64,000 bases of DNA from Hyparrhenia diplandra (taxonomy: Eukaryota; Streptophyta; Magnoliopsida; Poales; Poaceae): assembly GCA_015847255.1 (NCBI GenBank), contig JADLZK010001925.1, positions 558,001 to 622,000 of the forward strand. The letters are read 5' to 3'. This document shows, in pieces, positions 12,516 through 24,832 of this stretch (position 1 is its first letter; every line of letters starts with the position of its first letter). The notes below the pieces were generated by a model. That model saw only the letters and a program-made list of their open reading frames with translations. It was not told the DNA's origin and did no database searches. Position numbers and translations under genes: made by a program.

Positions 12516-14879
12516 TGTAACACCCCAGAAGAAAACACAACAATCCTCTGGAAGATTACCACACTACATAACTACGAGTACGCGGAAGCAAAATCTCGAC
12601 ATCTAGATTGAGCATAAAAATAAGTCTTCTACGATTCCATATGAAGGATCTACAAACCTAACCGATAAACCTCAGTTGTTTACTACAAGATACAAACCGA
12701 TTCTACAACCGACTATTATGTTATAGAAAGATGTGGTTGTTCGAAGTGTACAACATATGTGCATGCTACCCCATCCCGCCAAGCATCCTCGAAGCTCAAG
12801 TACCGAGATGGGGAACAAGCGTATGAGGTTTTATGGAAAACCTCGCCAGTTTAAAACTGCTTTCAACCAAGTTATTTAAATCACGTTTGATTAAGCATCG
12901 ATTTAAATTGCATAGTAATATAAACATCCGAAGGCTTTATGTAAACATCAATATACTTCCAAGTGTAATGCAAATAACTTCATAGAAATATAAATATGCT
13001 TACAAGTGCAATGCAAATGGTGCAATGCAATGCATGACTTCACTTCTACCCACACAACCCAACAAGAGGGAGTGAAGGCTGCAACCACAATGCTCATCAA
13101 TGTGCGTTGTTGTACCGGTACTTACCGCACCAATTTGGCTACGGTTTCTTTCAAAGCATACCAACGGAAAGAGTGCAAATGCAGATGCCGCAATGTATGC
13201 ACTTCCCATACTTCATATACACCTCACAATTCATAATTTAGAAAGTAATACCACAAGCTATAATATCATACTCCAAAGTAAATTAATAACTTCAATTTCA
13301 GATTATTTGGCTAGTGTGAGAAACTAAAATTTAATAGAGGCAATTCAAACAACAAAGCTAAAGCATGTGGACCACGGCACCACGTTTACTTGCCTTTTAC
13401 CGATGATCAAGCGAATGAGCTAGACACTCTCCAAAGGCAACAACCACCTGATTACAAGCAATTCTCAGTACTAATATCATCATACAAACAAGTACACCAA
13501 TGATTAGCACAATATAGGTCTCAAACACGTTGTTTAGTATCTACCGCCAGCATAGTTCATGACAAGCAACACTTTGTTCCTTATCTTTTCCATAGACAAA
13601 TAACCATGCCATAATAAATTCCCAAAATATACCAGATCATAGAACATTCATTTATCTACAACTTTCATATTATGAAATTTGGCATAAGAAGTCTAGAAAA
13701 TAGCATAAACATCTTTGCATCTTAACTGAATTTTTCTCGGTCAAAACAGACAAATGATATTATAAAATTAAAAACTGGAGATATATATGTCAAAAAATTG
13801 TGTTCTCTACGAATCTGGAAAGCTTAAGCAAACCTCTACAATTTGTATTCAGATCACAAGTTCAAATTCCTCCATTACGGGGCCCAAACCGGGTAAACCT
13901 AAAAATTGTCCAGATTTTCATCACCGCAAAACAGCCGTCTAAGAATGACTGTATCTCCAAAAAATACAGAGGCTATGAGGGTGATATTGGTGTCAAAAGA
14001 AAAGTATTGAAGTCCTCTACAAATGTTTCCACTTCATCAAAATTTATTGAGGCGACTAAGATGCCCTAAAACGGTGTGCAACGTAAACTACACAATCGGA
14101 CGGGATCTCGGGTCATGGGCGAGATCAAATTTAGGGAATTTCAAGAATTACTCCATCCAAACCCGTTCCAATTTGATGATTTGATCCACAAAACATGAAC
14201 CAAAGAAGGGGATTATGATCTAAAATCTCACCTAGGTTTAACCCAATAAGTACGATGACGAGCCATCAGGCTATCCACGCCGTTGCGATGGGATCGCCAC
14301 CGCCATGGAAAGCTTGGAGAAGAACGGCACGGCGATGGTGGCGGCAAAACCCTAGTCCTTCCCTTCCTCTCTCTTCTCCCTCTTCCCTCCTTTTTCTTCT
14401 TCTCCTCCCTTCTCCCTTCTTTTTGCTTTGTTCTATGTGTGGCCCAAAAGGCGGCGGATGTTGGTCACGATGGGGAGAAGGAAAATAAAGGGAAACACAT
14501 GCGCCATCCATGCAAAGGGGCGACTAATATTGGGTGGTCGTTGTGGTTGGGAGCGAAAAAAACATGCAAGAGAACAAAAGCCATGCACACTATTTCAGGC
14601 CACACACACCACTTCCATATTGTTTTCCTTTATTTCTTTTTCTTAAACCTAGCATTTTCCTAACTTATCATTCAAGGTCTGATTAAAATGAATCAATAGT
14701 GCATTGGCAAGTATTCGATGAGCTCTACATGTTGGTGCTCTTCATTCGTCCATCCGAGCAATGGATCAAAAGTCAAATTTTTGGGTCTCTCCTAAGTGTA
14801 GGCATTATCTATTGCTAAAATGACACTAGATCCATCTAAACAAATCCATATCAGCGGCATGTATTTTTGGGGTATTACA
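12516..14879 (-). repeat. 5' LTR of the old Ty3 element
   Basis: A 2364-bp segment bounded by TGTAACACCCC (12516) and GGGGTATTACA (ends 14879), which are imperfect inverted termini TGTAA/TTACA. The primer site abuts its left end. To the right the sequence switches abruptly to the tandem-duplicated unit. Its only sizeable frames are in a GC-rich purine/pyrimidine patch at 14255-14660 and look non-coding. Confidence 0.75.
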
Positions 14880-17045
14880 CAAATACATCTAATTAAGTCT
14901 TGGATATGATATCAAAAACTATACTTTTATTGCTATTGAGGAAAACGTAACGGGGTTCGAGTTTACATGACTTCGGCCATAGGCCTAACATCATAAACCT
15001 ATCAGGGATCCTATGCGGCACCTATCACGGGGCTCCATTCCCTCTGGGGCAAGCTTGGAGTGCGTGACAAACCCTCCGGACTTCTTCCTAAGGCATATTC
15101 CTATAACTTCGATCACAACATCCTCACGTAGCTCTTTTCGGCTCAGCGAAAGTGTACTCCTTGTGGGTCCATCCTTGTGTAGATCCTTGGTAGCTTGCTT
15201 TCCTTGGATACACTCTTGCGGTGGCATTCTAAAAATAGAAATAGAGGGGTGAGTTCTTTCGTACTTTCGGCAAGTCCCAAACTGAGAGGGTGAAAGGTTA
15301 CCATTAAGGGGCTAGGCCCTAGTAGAGCTTAACTACTCTCACTGGTTCCCGGTTAGTTATTAACCAAGCTCAAATTAACAGATTACAAACTAGATTATCT
15401 TAATTGTGTGCATCTATGGAAAACTCCGTTTTTCGAAAGTGAGTACTCTATGGAAAGCTTATTCAGAAGCCTACGCACCCGTCAAGGCCCATGACTCATC
15501 TCCACAACAGGGTGCCGGGCGGCACCGCCCGGAAGCGCAACGTCACCGGCTTCTAGAAGCTTCCTCCACCGACCTATGAGAACCCTAGAATCATATCCGG
15601 CCATTCATTTAAGTCGGTTTTGATCCAACGGCTCACATCCATCCCTCAAGGCTATAAATAAAGGGGCTAGGCTTCCCCCCTGAAAACCTAATTCATTAGC
15701 TAATTCATTAGTTAGAATTCATTATTGATTAGGGAGGGATCCCAATGTAAGGAACTCTCTCTTCTCAATATAGATCTAGGGTTAGACTTCTCAATGTAAT
15801 AGATTAGATCTAGTTGAGAGTTAGGGAGAGCGGAGCTGCACTCTGGTTTTGGCGAGACTTCAGATTTATGGTATGTCTTTGTATCTTCACTCTACAAGAT
15901 TATGCTTATTATATTTATCTTCTCTATTTACTTTTATGCCTTTTATTCATGGTTAGTATAGTTATTATACTTTGCATAGGATCTCCACTCGCATCGAGTG
16001 CTCTATTTATTCCGGTTAGCTAGAGTAGTAGTTAATAGTGTAGACATGATGTCTAGACTAGAGGTTACTTGAGATTGCACCCAATCCCATGGATAGTTTG
16101 TGGTAGCCCTAGGTGGTGACAGCCCTGACGGCCGATGTATTCCATCACGTTTGGGTTGGTGTTTGTTGGACTTTAGTCAGAGCTTCCTAGCCCCCTTCTC
16201 ATCCCTTTCTGTGGCTAGTGTTCTGATGTCCCGAAGTGTTATTGTGTGATTATTATATCTATCCATACTTCAGTTACCTTAGAACCAAAGTATTAGACAA
16301 GTAATTAGGAACCTTTGTCTCTCCTGTTGTCCTCTTGATTAGCTAAGCTATTCATCTATCATAGTATTCTTTTAGTCATTATTAGTAGATTACTTTTATG
16401 CTTTAGTATTCATAGTCTTGTTTATACATCGTTTACCACTTACCCCACTTTGGTCTAGTTGGTTTGCTAAGTTAGTAAATACATGATTGTGAATTATTAG
16501 AATTCTTTTAGCCAAAGCTTCCCTATGGATACGATACCCTAGAATACTCCCTAGGAAAACTACATTGATGTTACAGGTGCTTGTAGAATCTTCTTATTCT
16601 TATAGCACTTAACAAACGTCAACAGCCACCTCTGACGTCGTGGGTTGTTCCTAGGCCATCGGCCTCGTTGGATGGGGCTAAGCGAACCAGAAGTATGGCA
16701 GGAGCAGTAGAGGTGGTGGCATGGAGCAACAGCAGAAGTCCGGACGTCCGCTTCATACAATTACTACTTTTTTCGGTAATGCTCCTGTTGGAGTGTCCGA
16801 TCGCCCGGCGTCGCGTTCGTGACCGCACCACCAGCCCACCAACCCAAACAATTATCGGTAATGCTACAACTTCGGATGGTTCTCTGTCGCTATAGGGCCT
16901 TGAGACCGCCCGATCACTCTTGTCCACAAGTTTGTCATCTATTCCACTCACGCGTCAATTCAACCACTAGTCCCTCATCATCTTCACTTGAGCACTCCAC
17001 CCCTTGCTCCCCCTACTTAGGGCCGCCGCTAATCCTCACGTGGCT
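14880..17045. repeat. Tandem duplication unit A (left end truncated by the Ty3 insertion)
   Basis: This is the first of two nearly complete ~2.2-kb units plus a third partial one. Each unit joins a ~0.55-kb segment (here 14880-15416) to a ~1.2-kb LTR-like segment (15417-16624) with TATAAATA at 15653-15660, then ~420 bp of unassigned DNA. In units B and C the first segment begins TGTCACACCCC. In A that start is missing because the old Ty3 LTR ends exactly here, implying the element inserted into this copy. No coding sequence is seen. Confidence 0.75.
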
Positions 17046-19231
17046 TGTCACACCCCATTTCTGAGGTTCCTTAATCACACGTATTTTGCGCGGGATCACG
17101 CACAAATCGCCCTAATTAAGTGCGGATATGATATCAAAAACTATACTTTTATTGCTATTGAGGAAAACGTAATATAGGGTTCGAGTTTACATGACTCGGC
17201 CATAGGCCTAACATCATAAACCTATCCGGGATCCTATGCAGCACCTATCACAGGGCTCCATTCCTACAGGCAAGCTTGGAGTGCAGACAAACCCTCCGGA
17301 CTTCTTCCTAAGGCATATTCCTTAACTTTCGATCACAACATCCTCACGTAGCTCTTTCGGCTCCGCGTTCAAGTGTACTCCTTGTGGGTCCATCCTTGTG
17401 TGGTCGCCCTTCGTAGCTTGCTTTCCTTGGATACACTCTTGCGGCTAGCATTCTAAAAAAATAGAAATAGAGGGGTGAGTTCTTTCAGACTCGGCAAGTC
17501 CCAACGAAGGAGGGGTGAAAGGTTACCATTAAGGGGCTAGGCCCTAGTAGAGCTTAACTACTCTCAGTTCGGTTCTGGTTAGTTATTAACCGAGCTCAAA
17601 TTAACAGATTACAAACTAGATTATCTTAATTGTGTGCATCTATGGAAAACTCTGTTTTTCGATTGTGAGTACTCTATGGAAAGCTTATTTGAGGCCTACG
17701 CACGAGTCAAGGCCCATGACTCATCTCCACAACGGGGTGTCGGGCGGCACCGCCCGGAAGCGCAACGTCACCAACTTCTGGAAGCTTCCTCCACCAACCT
17801 ATGAGAACCCTAGAATCATATCCAGCCGTCCATTTAAGTCGGTTTGATCCAACGGCTCACATCCATCCCTCAAGGCTATAAATAAAGGGCATTTTGGGCT
17901 TCCCCCGAAAACCTAATTCATTAGCTAATTCATTAGTTAGAATTCATTATTGATTAGAGAGGGATCCCAATGTAAGGAACTCTCTCTTCTCAATATAGAT
18001 CTAGGGTTAGACTTCTCCATATAATAGATTAGATCTAGTTGAGAGTTAGGGAGAGCGGAGCTGCACTCCGGTTTTGGAGAGACTTCAGATTTATGGTATG
18101 TCTTTGTATCTTCACTCTACAAGATTATGCTTATTATATTTATCTTCTCTATTTACTTTTATGCCTTTCATTCATGGTTAGTATAGTTATTATACTTTGC
18201 ATAGGATCTCCACTCGCATCGAGTGCTCTATTTATTCCGATTAGCTAGAGTAGTAGTTAATAGTGTAGACATGATGTCTAGACTAGAGGTTACTTGAGAT
18301 TGCACCCAATCCCATGGATAGTTTGTGGTAGCCCTAGGTGGTGACAGCCCTGACGGCCGATGTATTCCATCACGTTTGGGTTGGTGTTTGTTGGACTTTA
18401 GTCAGAGCTTCCTAGCCCCCTTCTCATCCCTTTCTGTGGCTAGTGTTCTGATGTCCTGAAGTGTTATTGTGTGATTGTTATATCTATCCATACTTCAGTT
18501 ACCTTAGAACCAAAGTATTAGAGAAGTAATTAGGAACCTTTGTCTCTCCTGTTGTCCTCTTGATTAGCTAAGCTATTCATCTATCATAGTATTCTTTTAG
18601 TCATTATTAGTAGATTACTTTTATGCTTTAGTATTCATAGTCTTGTTTATATATCGTTTACCACTTACCCCACTTTAGTCTAGTTGGTTTGCTAAGTTAG
18701 TAAATACATGATTGTGAATTATTAGAGTTCTTTAGCCAAAGCTTCCCTGTGGATACGATACCCTAGAATACTCCCCTAGGGAAAAGCTATATTGATGTTC
18801 TGTGTGCTTGTAGAATCTTCTTATTCTTATAGCACTTAACAAACGTCAACAGCCACCTCTGACGTCGTGGGTTGTTCCTAGGCCATCGGCCTCGTTGGAT
18901 GGGGCTAAGCGAACCAGAAGTATGGCAGGAGCAGTAGAGGTGGTGGCATGGAGCAAATGCCGAGGAGGTTCGGACGTCCGCTTCATACAATTACTACTTT
19001 TTTCGGTAATGCTCCTGTTGGAGTGTCCGATCGCCCCTAAGATCGCGTTCGTGACCGCACCACCGGCCCACCAGCTAAACAATTATCAGTAATGCTACAA
19101 CTCAGATGGTTCTCTTTTGCTATAGGACTTGGACCCACCGATCACTCTTGTCCACAAGTTTGTCATCTATTCCACTTGAGCACTCCACCCTACTGCTCCC
19201 CCTACCGGCTGCCGCTAATCCTCTCGTGGCT
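17046..19231. repeat. Tandem duplication unit B
   Basis: A complete 2186-bp unit starting TGTCACACCCC and matching unit A across its length at an offset of 2222-2227 bases, with scattered differences. It contains the same TATAAATA (17877-17884) and the same LTR-like end (CTTCCCTGTGGATACGATAC, about 18740). The 69-residue frame at 18039-18248, mirrored at 15814-16023, is conserved only because the DNA is duplicated. Confidence 0.8.
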
Positions 19232-19830
19232 TGTCACACCCCATTTCTGAGGTTCCTTAATCACACATATTTACGCCAGGATCATGCACAAATACATCTA
19301 ATTAAGTGCGGATATGATATCAAAAACTATACTTTTATTGCTATTGAGGAAAAGCGAATCTGAGGGGTTCGAGCTTACATGACTCGGCCGTAGGCTAACA
19401 TCATAAACCTATCGAGAGATCCTACGCAACACATATCAGAGGGCTTCATTCCTACAGGCAAGCTTGGAGTGCAGACAAACCCTCTGGACTTCTTCCTAAG
19501 GCATATTCCTATAACTGGATCACAACATCCTCACGTAGCTCTTTCGGCTCCGCGTTCGAGTGTACTCCTTGTGGGTCCATCCTTGTGTCGATCCTTCGTA
19601 GCTTGCTTCCCTTGGATACACTCTGCGGTGGCATTCTAAAAAATAGAAATAGAGGGGTGAGTACTTTCGTACTTAAAGCAAGTCCCGACAGAGGGTGAAA
19701 GGTTACCATTAAGGGTTGGGACCTAGTAGAGCTTAACTACTCTCACTAGTTCCTAGTTAGTTATTAACCAAGCTTAAATTAACAGATTACATAATAGATT
19801 ATCTTGATTGTTTGCATCTAATCATGGATG
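19232..19830. repeat. Tandem duplication unit C (first segment only)
   Basis: Begins TGTCACACCCC and follows units A and B until the shared TTGCATCTA, where A and B switch to the LTR-like segment (TGGAAAACTC) and C continues into other DNA. C therefore shows the arrangement without the LTR-like segment. TGTCACACCCC looks like the start of a Ty3-type LTR (inference). Confidence 0.7.
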
Positions 19831-20044
19831 TTCTGGCCTAGCATTTTCCTATTCCAAGAACGTGGCTATTCAAATAGATTTAGGTAAACTGCAGAGGTTG
19901 TACAAATTTCCCCACACGATAGGCGTTGTCTACACCACAAACAAGGGTTCGACAGGCCTAACCCGCTTGGGTGGTACTCTAGGTTTCGGTATAACCCTAC
20001 CATGACTTCTCAGGGGTTGGAACAGGATGACACATCATCCTTCA

Positions 20045-20093
20045 CGTAGCTTCAATACACACTACGTCAGCGTAGCTTCAATACACACTACGT
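20045..20093. repeat. Short direct repeat, two copies of 23 bp
   Basis: Two copies of a unit beginning CGTAGCTTCAATACACAC, at 20045-20067 and 20071-20093, separated by three bases. No function is inferred. Confidence 0.85.
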
Positions 20094-22062
20094 ACGTCAT
20101 CATAATCATAATCATAATCATAAATCTGTGCACCTAGCACTGCGCCACTGCGCTCAAAACATCTTACATGGAGGATCACATCGCAACCACTCCAACCCGT
20201 CTACGGGGCCACTCTCCCCTTGTCTGCTCCTGATAGATCGTTGCCTACGCCAGCCACCTTGGATCGAAATTATACCTTAACCCAACGGGGTGTGGAATCA
20301 AGCCGCCCCATCCCGGCGTGTGGCTGTACGTATAATCGTACTAGGTAGAAGGTCCATGATCCGGTCCTTAGGGTGCGAGCTCGCCAAGACACACCCGCCA
20401 AGACAGGAAACCCTCACTAGGCGAAACCTGCCGAGACGATCCATCACACATGGATCACCCCAATTTGCTTTTTGTTAATTAAAACCAATTATTAAACCAT
20501 GCTTTGACATCAGGGCTTTTATCGTATGTCGACGACAACTCATCATAATTCTTGAGCACCTAGCTCCTCAAATAACTTGAGCACTCAGCTCATCAGTAAT
20601 CTCGAGCACCTTGCTCGTCAATAGCTTATACATACACCACGTATGCATCATTCTCAACACAAACTCATGCATACCACATGTATGTATACGTCGTCACATA
20701 CGATAATATTCCATGATCTCATGTTTCACAATTAATCATCATTATTACTCAATTAAAGTTATGATTAGGGGGGTAAGGACTTGCCTCTATCCGCTGACGA
20801 GTATATCCAAGGTTCTTGGTCCTGGTGCTTCTGGCTCCTATGGCTTGGTGTAGCTATGCTCCTGGGTCCGTCGAGTGGTCTTCGGTGTTTGCCAGACATG
20901 AAACACAAGCGTAGCGATCAGAGCAAACAACGTTCCTACATGGGTTAGCTCTAGGGGATAATGGATAGGTTACTATCTACTCCTATCATTATTCTGTAAG
21001 GTTGAAGTATAATAGGAGAGAGAGAATCTATCCATCTGGGTGGTTCCTGCGGGCTAGGTTAGTGCAGTACGGTTGCCTGATGGAGAACAATCCTCATTAT
21101 GGAGATTCACTATCATGTGAACCTGAAAGAGGTGGCGTAGTTAAACCTCCCTACAGGACCGCATGGGTTTAGTGACACACACGCTTAGGCAGGTGTATGT
21201 GCCTAGGGTTAGCAGGGTTAGGGTCCTAATCTAGGGTTAGCCATGCACAGGGGTACACCCAAATAGCGGGTATATCTGTGTACGTAGAGACACGTATACT
21301 AGAGTATATGCATGGAATACAAATACCCAAGCTAGGTTTAGAAGGTTAGCCATGCGTAGATATAGTCGATAGGTATATACATTATATTTATTTATTTATT
21401 TGAATACCTCTTTATACATTTATATACATGCATAACCTATCGCGTATATCTTGCATGCGGACAATTACATGTATGTATATTATTCAGTATTCGTCTACGT
21501 GGGAGTGTACACACATACAAGATTATACAAAGTGCATGGTGTCGCTTAGCAAAAGGAGTAAACTAGGGTTACGTTAACTACGGTGCGCGTTTAAAATAAA
21601 TAAACAGAGCACACACAAACTAGAATTTACATGGCCATCAAATATTAGGACAAGGGCATGAATAAATAGAGCATGATTTTAGAAGAATTATGGAAGTTGA
21701 ACGGAGCGATTTGGAGTTAGGATGTGAGAGATATGAATTTCCAAAGATTTAGTAGAGATTTTATAAATGAATTAAACCTTTGGAAATAATTCTGGAATTT
21801 TAGAATTTATGAAACTGGAATATAAAAGCTTGGGTAGGGGCTGGGGTGTACCTAGTTTATTTAGAAATTTTCTGGGAATTTTTCGGTAACTGGAAAATGG
21901 ACGTTTCAACTCCCGTGTACATTAGCCGTGTGCGCGTAGTATTTATTTACATAGGCGCTGACGCGCAGGTCTAGGGTGACTGTGGACCGACCAGTACTGT
22001 GCTGTAGACTCGGTGCCTCCGTTCCAAAGCCAGTCTAGGGTTTCCTCATTCCTTTCTGTATT

Positions 22063-23650
22063 CTAGTGGACCATGTCCACGGAAGGAGTGAGGGAGGGAT
22101 GGGTCCCTACTGTGCCATTGATGGTGGGACCCATGGGGGTGAGGGGCACCACTCGGTCACGGCTTGGCCTGATTCGCGTCTTTGCCGAATGTTCGCTCGT
22201 TCGCCGTTCCCCAATCGCACCGAGGGAAAAGCAGAGGAGGGAGGATGAGAGGGAGATGGCCGGCGGCAGCCTGTGCTCCGGTGGGGGCGCCGCGCGGTTC
22301 TGGTGGCGAGGCTGCTGCTCCTGGCTGTGCTTTTGGTGGAGGGCGTCGGCTACGGCGGCGCGCGGCGCTGGGTGAGTGCGGCTTGGCGTGTGCCGTGCTG
22401 CGGGCAGCAAGCTGGGCGGCAGCGCATGTCTACGGCGAGCTGGCAGCGAGCAAGGAAGGCGGGGCGGCATGGCAGTGTGGTGGTCGTTGGCATGGGTGGT
22501 GGCGCTCATGGTGAGTGGAGGAGAGCGCATGGCGAGGTGGGGCTGTGGTCTGCGGCGTGGCGAGCGGGCGGGCATGGCGGCAACGCGGCTGTGTCGCGGC
22601 GGGCTTGTGCTGGAAGCGGCGGCGGGGCGAGGCAGAGCGGCGCGCTCCGGCGAGGGGACGCTGCACGCGGCAAGGCGACTGGCATGGCGAGGCCATAAGC
22701 GGAGCGGCACACCTGCGGCGAGCGCAGATGATGCTCGCCGATGTTCCCGTCGGCCCGTGGCGCGGCGAGGTGAAGCAGCAGAGCTGGGCGAGGATGGAGC
22801 AGTGGCGAGCTGCGAAGTTGGGCAGGCGGGGAAGCGGGACAGCTGCGACGTCGTGGCGGCGGGGAACGCGGCCACGGCGAGCGGCTGGTGGCGGATGTGG
22901 GCAGCGCGCTTCCGTGCGTGCGGTGGATGGCAGCGCGGCGGTGGTGGCTAGCAGCAGGGTGGAGCGGCGAGTGCGGCGGATGCGGCCACGGCTTGAGCAA
23001 TCCGAGACGGCGGACCAGCGGCGGCATGTCCTCTGGCTCCGGCAACCGAGGGCGAGACGGGAGAGGGGAGCAGGATCGTAGAACCCGCGCAAGCTCCGTC
23101 CCTCCGGCTCTTCCTCGACTCCGAGATCCCGAGGGAGGGCGAGCTCCATCGATGGCCGCGACGTCCTATTTATCGGCGCGGGAAGGGCAGTCCGGCGAGG
23201 AAATACCTCCGCCGTCGGAGAGATTTTCCGGCAATGGCGTTATTTCCCCGGCAGGCTCGCCGAGCTCCAGCTCATCTTGACAAGACGCGTCGGCGGCGTG
23301 GCGAGGCAGCGTTGGCCGAGCTGGCGTCAACGGGCACAGCGGCAGCGGCGACGTGACGCGTCGGGGCAGGCGTGAGCTATCCCGGCGAGGCGGCGTCCGA
23401 CGGCTGGAGTCAGCAAGGCGACTGTGCGAGGGTCGCCGGCACTGCGGCCGAGTTGGCGCTGCCGGACGCGGAGACGACGCGGTGTCCACGCGGTGCTCCC
23501 GGCAACGACGTGACCCCTCAGGCGCAGTCGACCAGGGCGCTGTGGGCTCGTCGTCCTAGCCCTTGACACCGCAGGCAGCAGGTCTGCGCTTCTACTGTTG
23601 TAGCGTCAGCGCACAGGAAGGAGAGGACGGAGGATGGAGGATGGGGATGC
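22063..23650. other. GC-rich block with open frames on both strands, judged noncoding
   Basis: The base composition shifts sharply to G+C. As a result several frames stay open at once on both strands (for example 22063-22875 and 22430-23149 minus, 22376-22951 plus), all Ala/Arg/Pro/Ser-rich and without domains. Such blocks occur within LTRs of grass Ty3 elements. I find no splice or homology argument for a gene. Confidence 0.55.
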
Positions 23651-24832
23651 TCATGACATGCGGGTCCCGTTTGTAAGAGAAAGGAAGAGGAGGAGAGGGA
23701 TCGGGCTGGCTTGTGTTGCTAGCTGGGCTGCGCCGAGCTGGGCTTGGCGCGCTCCTGGGTCAGAGGGCAGGCCGGCCCATTCGTGAGGGAGAAGGGGAGC
23801 TGGGCCAGAAAGCGAGAGGAGAAGAGTTTGAGCCTGATAGATAAGCTTTCCCAGTTTTCAATTACCGTTGCCATTTCCATTTTCCACTTGTATACACACA
23901 TATACTTGTGCGTGTATATATCTATGTATATTTATACACAGCCATACATATGTAAAGTTTAATAAAAAATATGTTGGTGTTAAAAACATGGTCAGTTTCA
24001 TATTTTTAATAAAAACTTGATAAAACATATTTTTAACAAAAAAAATATTTAATAAAAACATAATATGTTGGTGTTAAAATAAATAATTCTATAAAAAGAT
24101 GGTCAGTTTCATATTTTTAATAAAAACTAGACATCTCATGGAGTACAACAAAATTTGGTTCACCAAAATCGAGTTACCAAACTCTAGTTATGAATTTTCA
24201 AACCGACGGAAGTCCGAATTCTAACAAAGTTTTATTTTAAGGCCAGATTCCTAAATTCAAAAAAAAAAAGAGGCCAGATTCCTAAGACAAACTTTTTTTC
24301 AGGACCAAATTCCTAACTCTCCCAAAAAATAATAAAAACATAGAAATAGCAAATTTGTCTTCTAACAAAACAACAATGTGCTTGTGTAAGGGAGTTATTG
24401 TCTATTTTATGCTTATGACCACGTGGGCTAACAAAACGACGATGTGCCCTAGCGGTTTAGATTTTCTTCTTTTTTTTTCCCCTTATATTTGACATCTAGA
24501 TGTTGAAAACACTGCCGGTGAATATTGTATTTCTTCAGAGTCACTATATTTTTTCCTACTATTCTAAAATAAAACCATACATGGCAAGACTACACGTACG
24601 GTTTGGAGATTCTGATGTAGGAAACATTTGAACGACATGAAAAATTATGCTGGAAGAGAATAGACAAATAAGCAAAAAGAACCTCTCGATTTATTAAATA
24701 CTAATAGGCATACAATACGGTGTATATATATATGATTCGTAACGAACGAACATAGTTAATCCAATAAATAAAGAAGAAAAACCATTATAACTGCTCGTTT
24801 GTTCAAATGTCTGACATGTACTAAAACTACTA

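Larger units (their letters stand above)
1..14879 (-). mobile_element. Old Ty3/gypsy (Tekay/Del-like) LTR retrotransposon, 3' end outside window
   Basis: The element reads right to left. Its 5' LTR is 12516-14879, followed by a primer-binding site complementary to initiator Met tRNA (12502-12513), a short leader/gag remnant (11723-12500), and reverse transcriptase-RNase H-integrase remnants (2700-1). The interior is interrupted by a younger element at 2701-~11722. The 3' LTR would lie left of base 1. Reading frames are broken by stops that look like C-to-T decay, for example the Gln of the RNase H YASRQL motif is TAG. The distance from primer site to RNase H, minus the insert, is only about 1.9 kb, so part of gag-protease seems deleted. 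The lineage call rests on motif wording and the TGTAA/TTACA LTR ends and is an inference. Confidence 0.75.
19831..24480. other. Gene-free repeat DNA, probably a decayed LTR continuation
   Basis: Continues from unit C with no recognisable protein. It contains a direct repeat at 20045-20093, a CATAAT microsatellite (about 20098-20122), AT-rich stretches (21360-21800 and 23880-24120) and a GC-rich block described separately. The LTR-like start at 19232 has no matching GGTGTGACA end here. Confidence 0.5.

Noticed and set aside
14266..14663. Frames in the purine/pyrimidine-rich patch of the Ty3 LTR
   Set aside because: Low-complexity composition and location inside an LTR; no supporting motif.
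15814..18248. Duplicated hydrophobic 69-residue frames (15814 and 18039)
   Set aside because: Conserved only because the DNA is tandemly duplicated; they sit downstream of an LTR-type TATA box in noncoding LTR-like sequence.
22063..23149. Long overlapping frames of up to 270 codons on both strands
   Set aside because: They exist in several frames at once in a GC-rich block, are Ala/Arg/Pro/Ser-rich and show no domain or splice logic.
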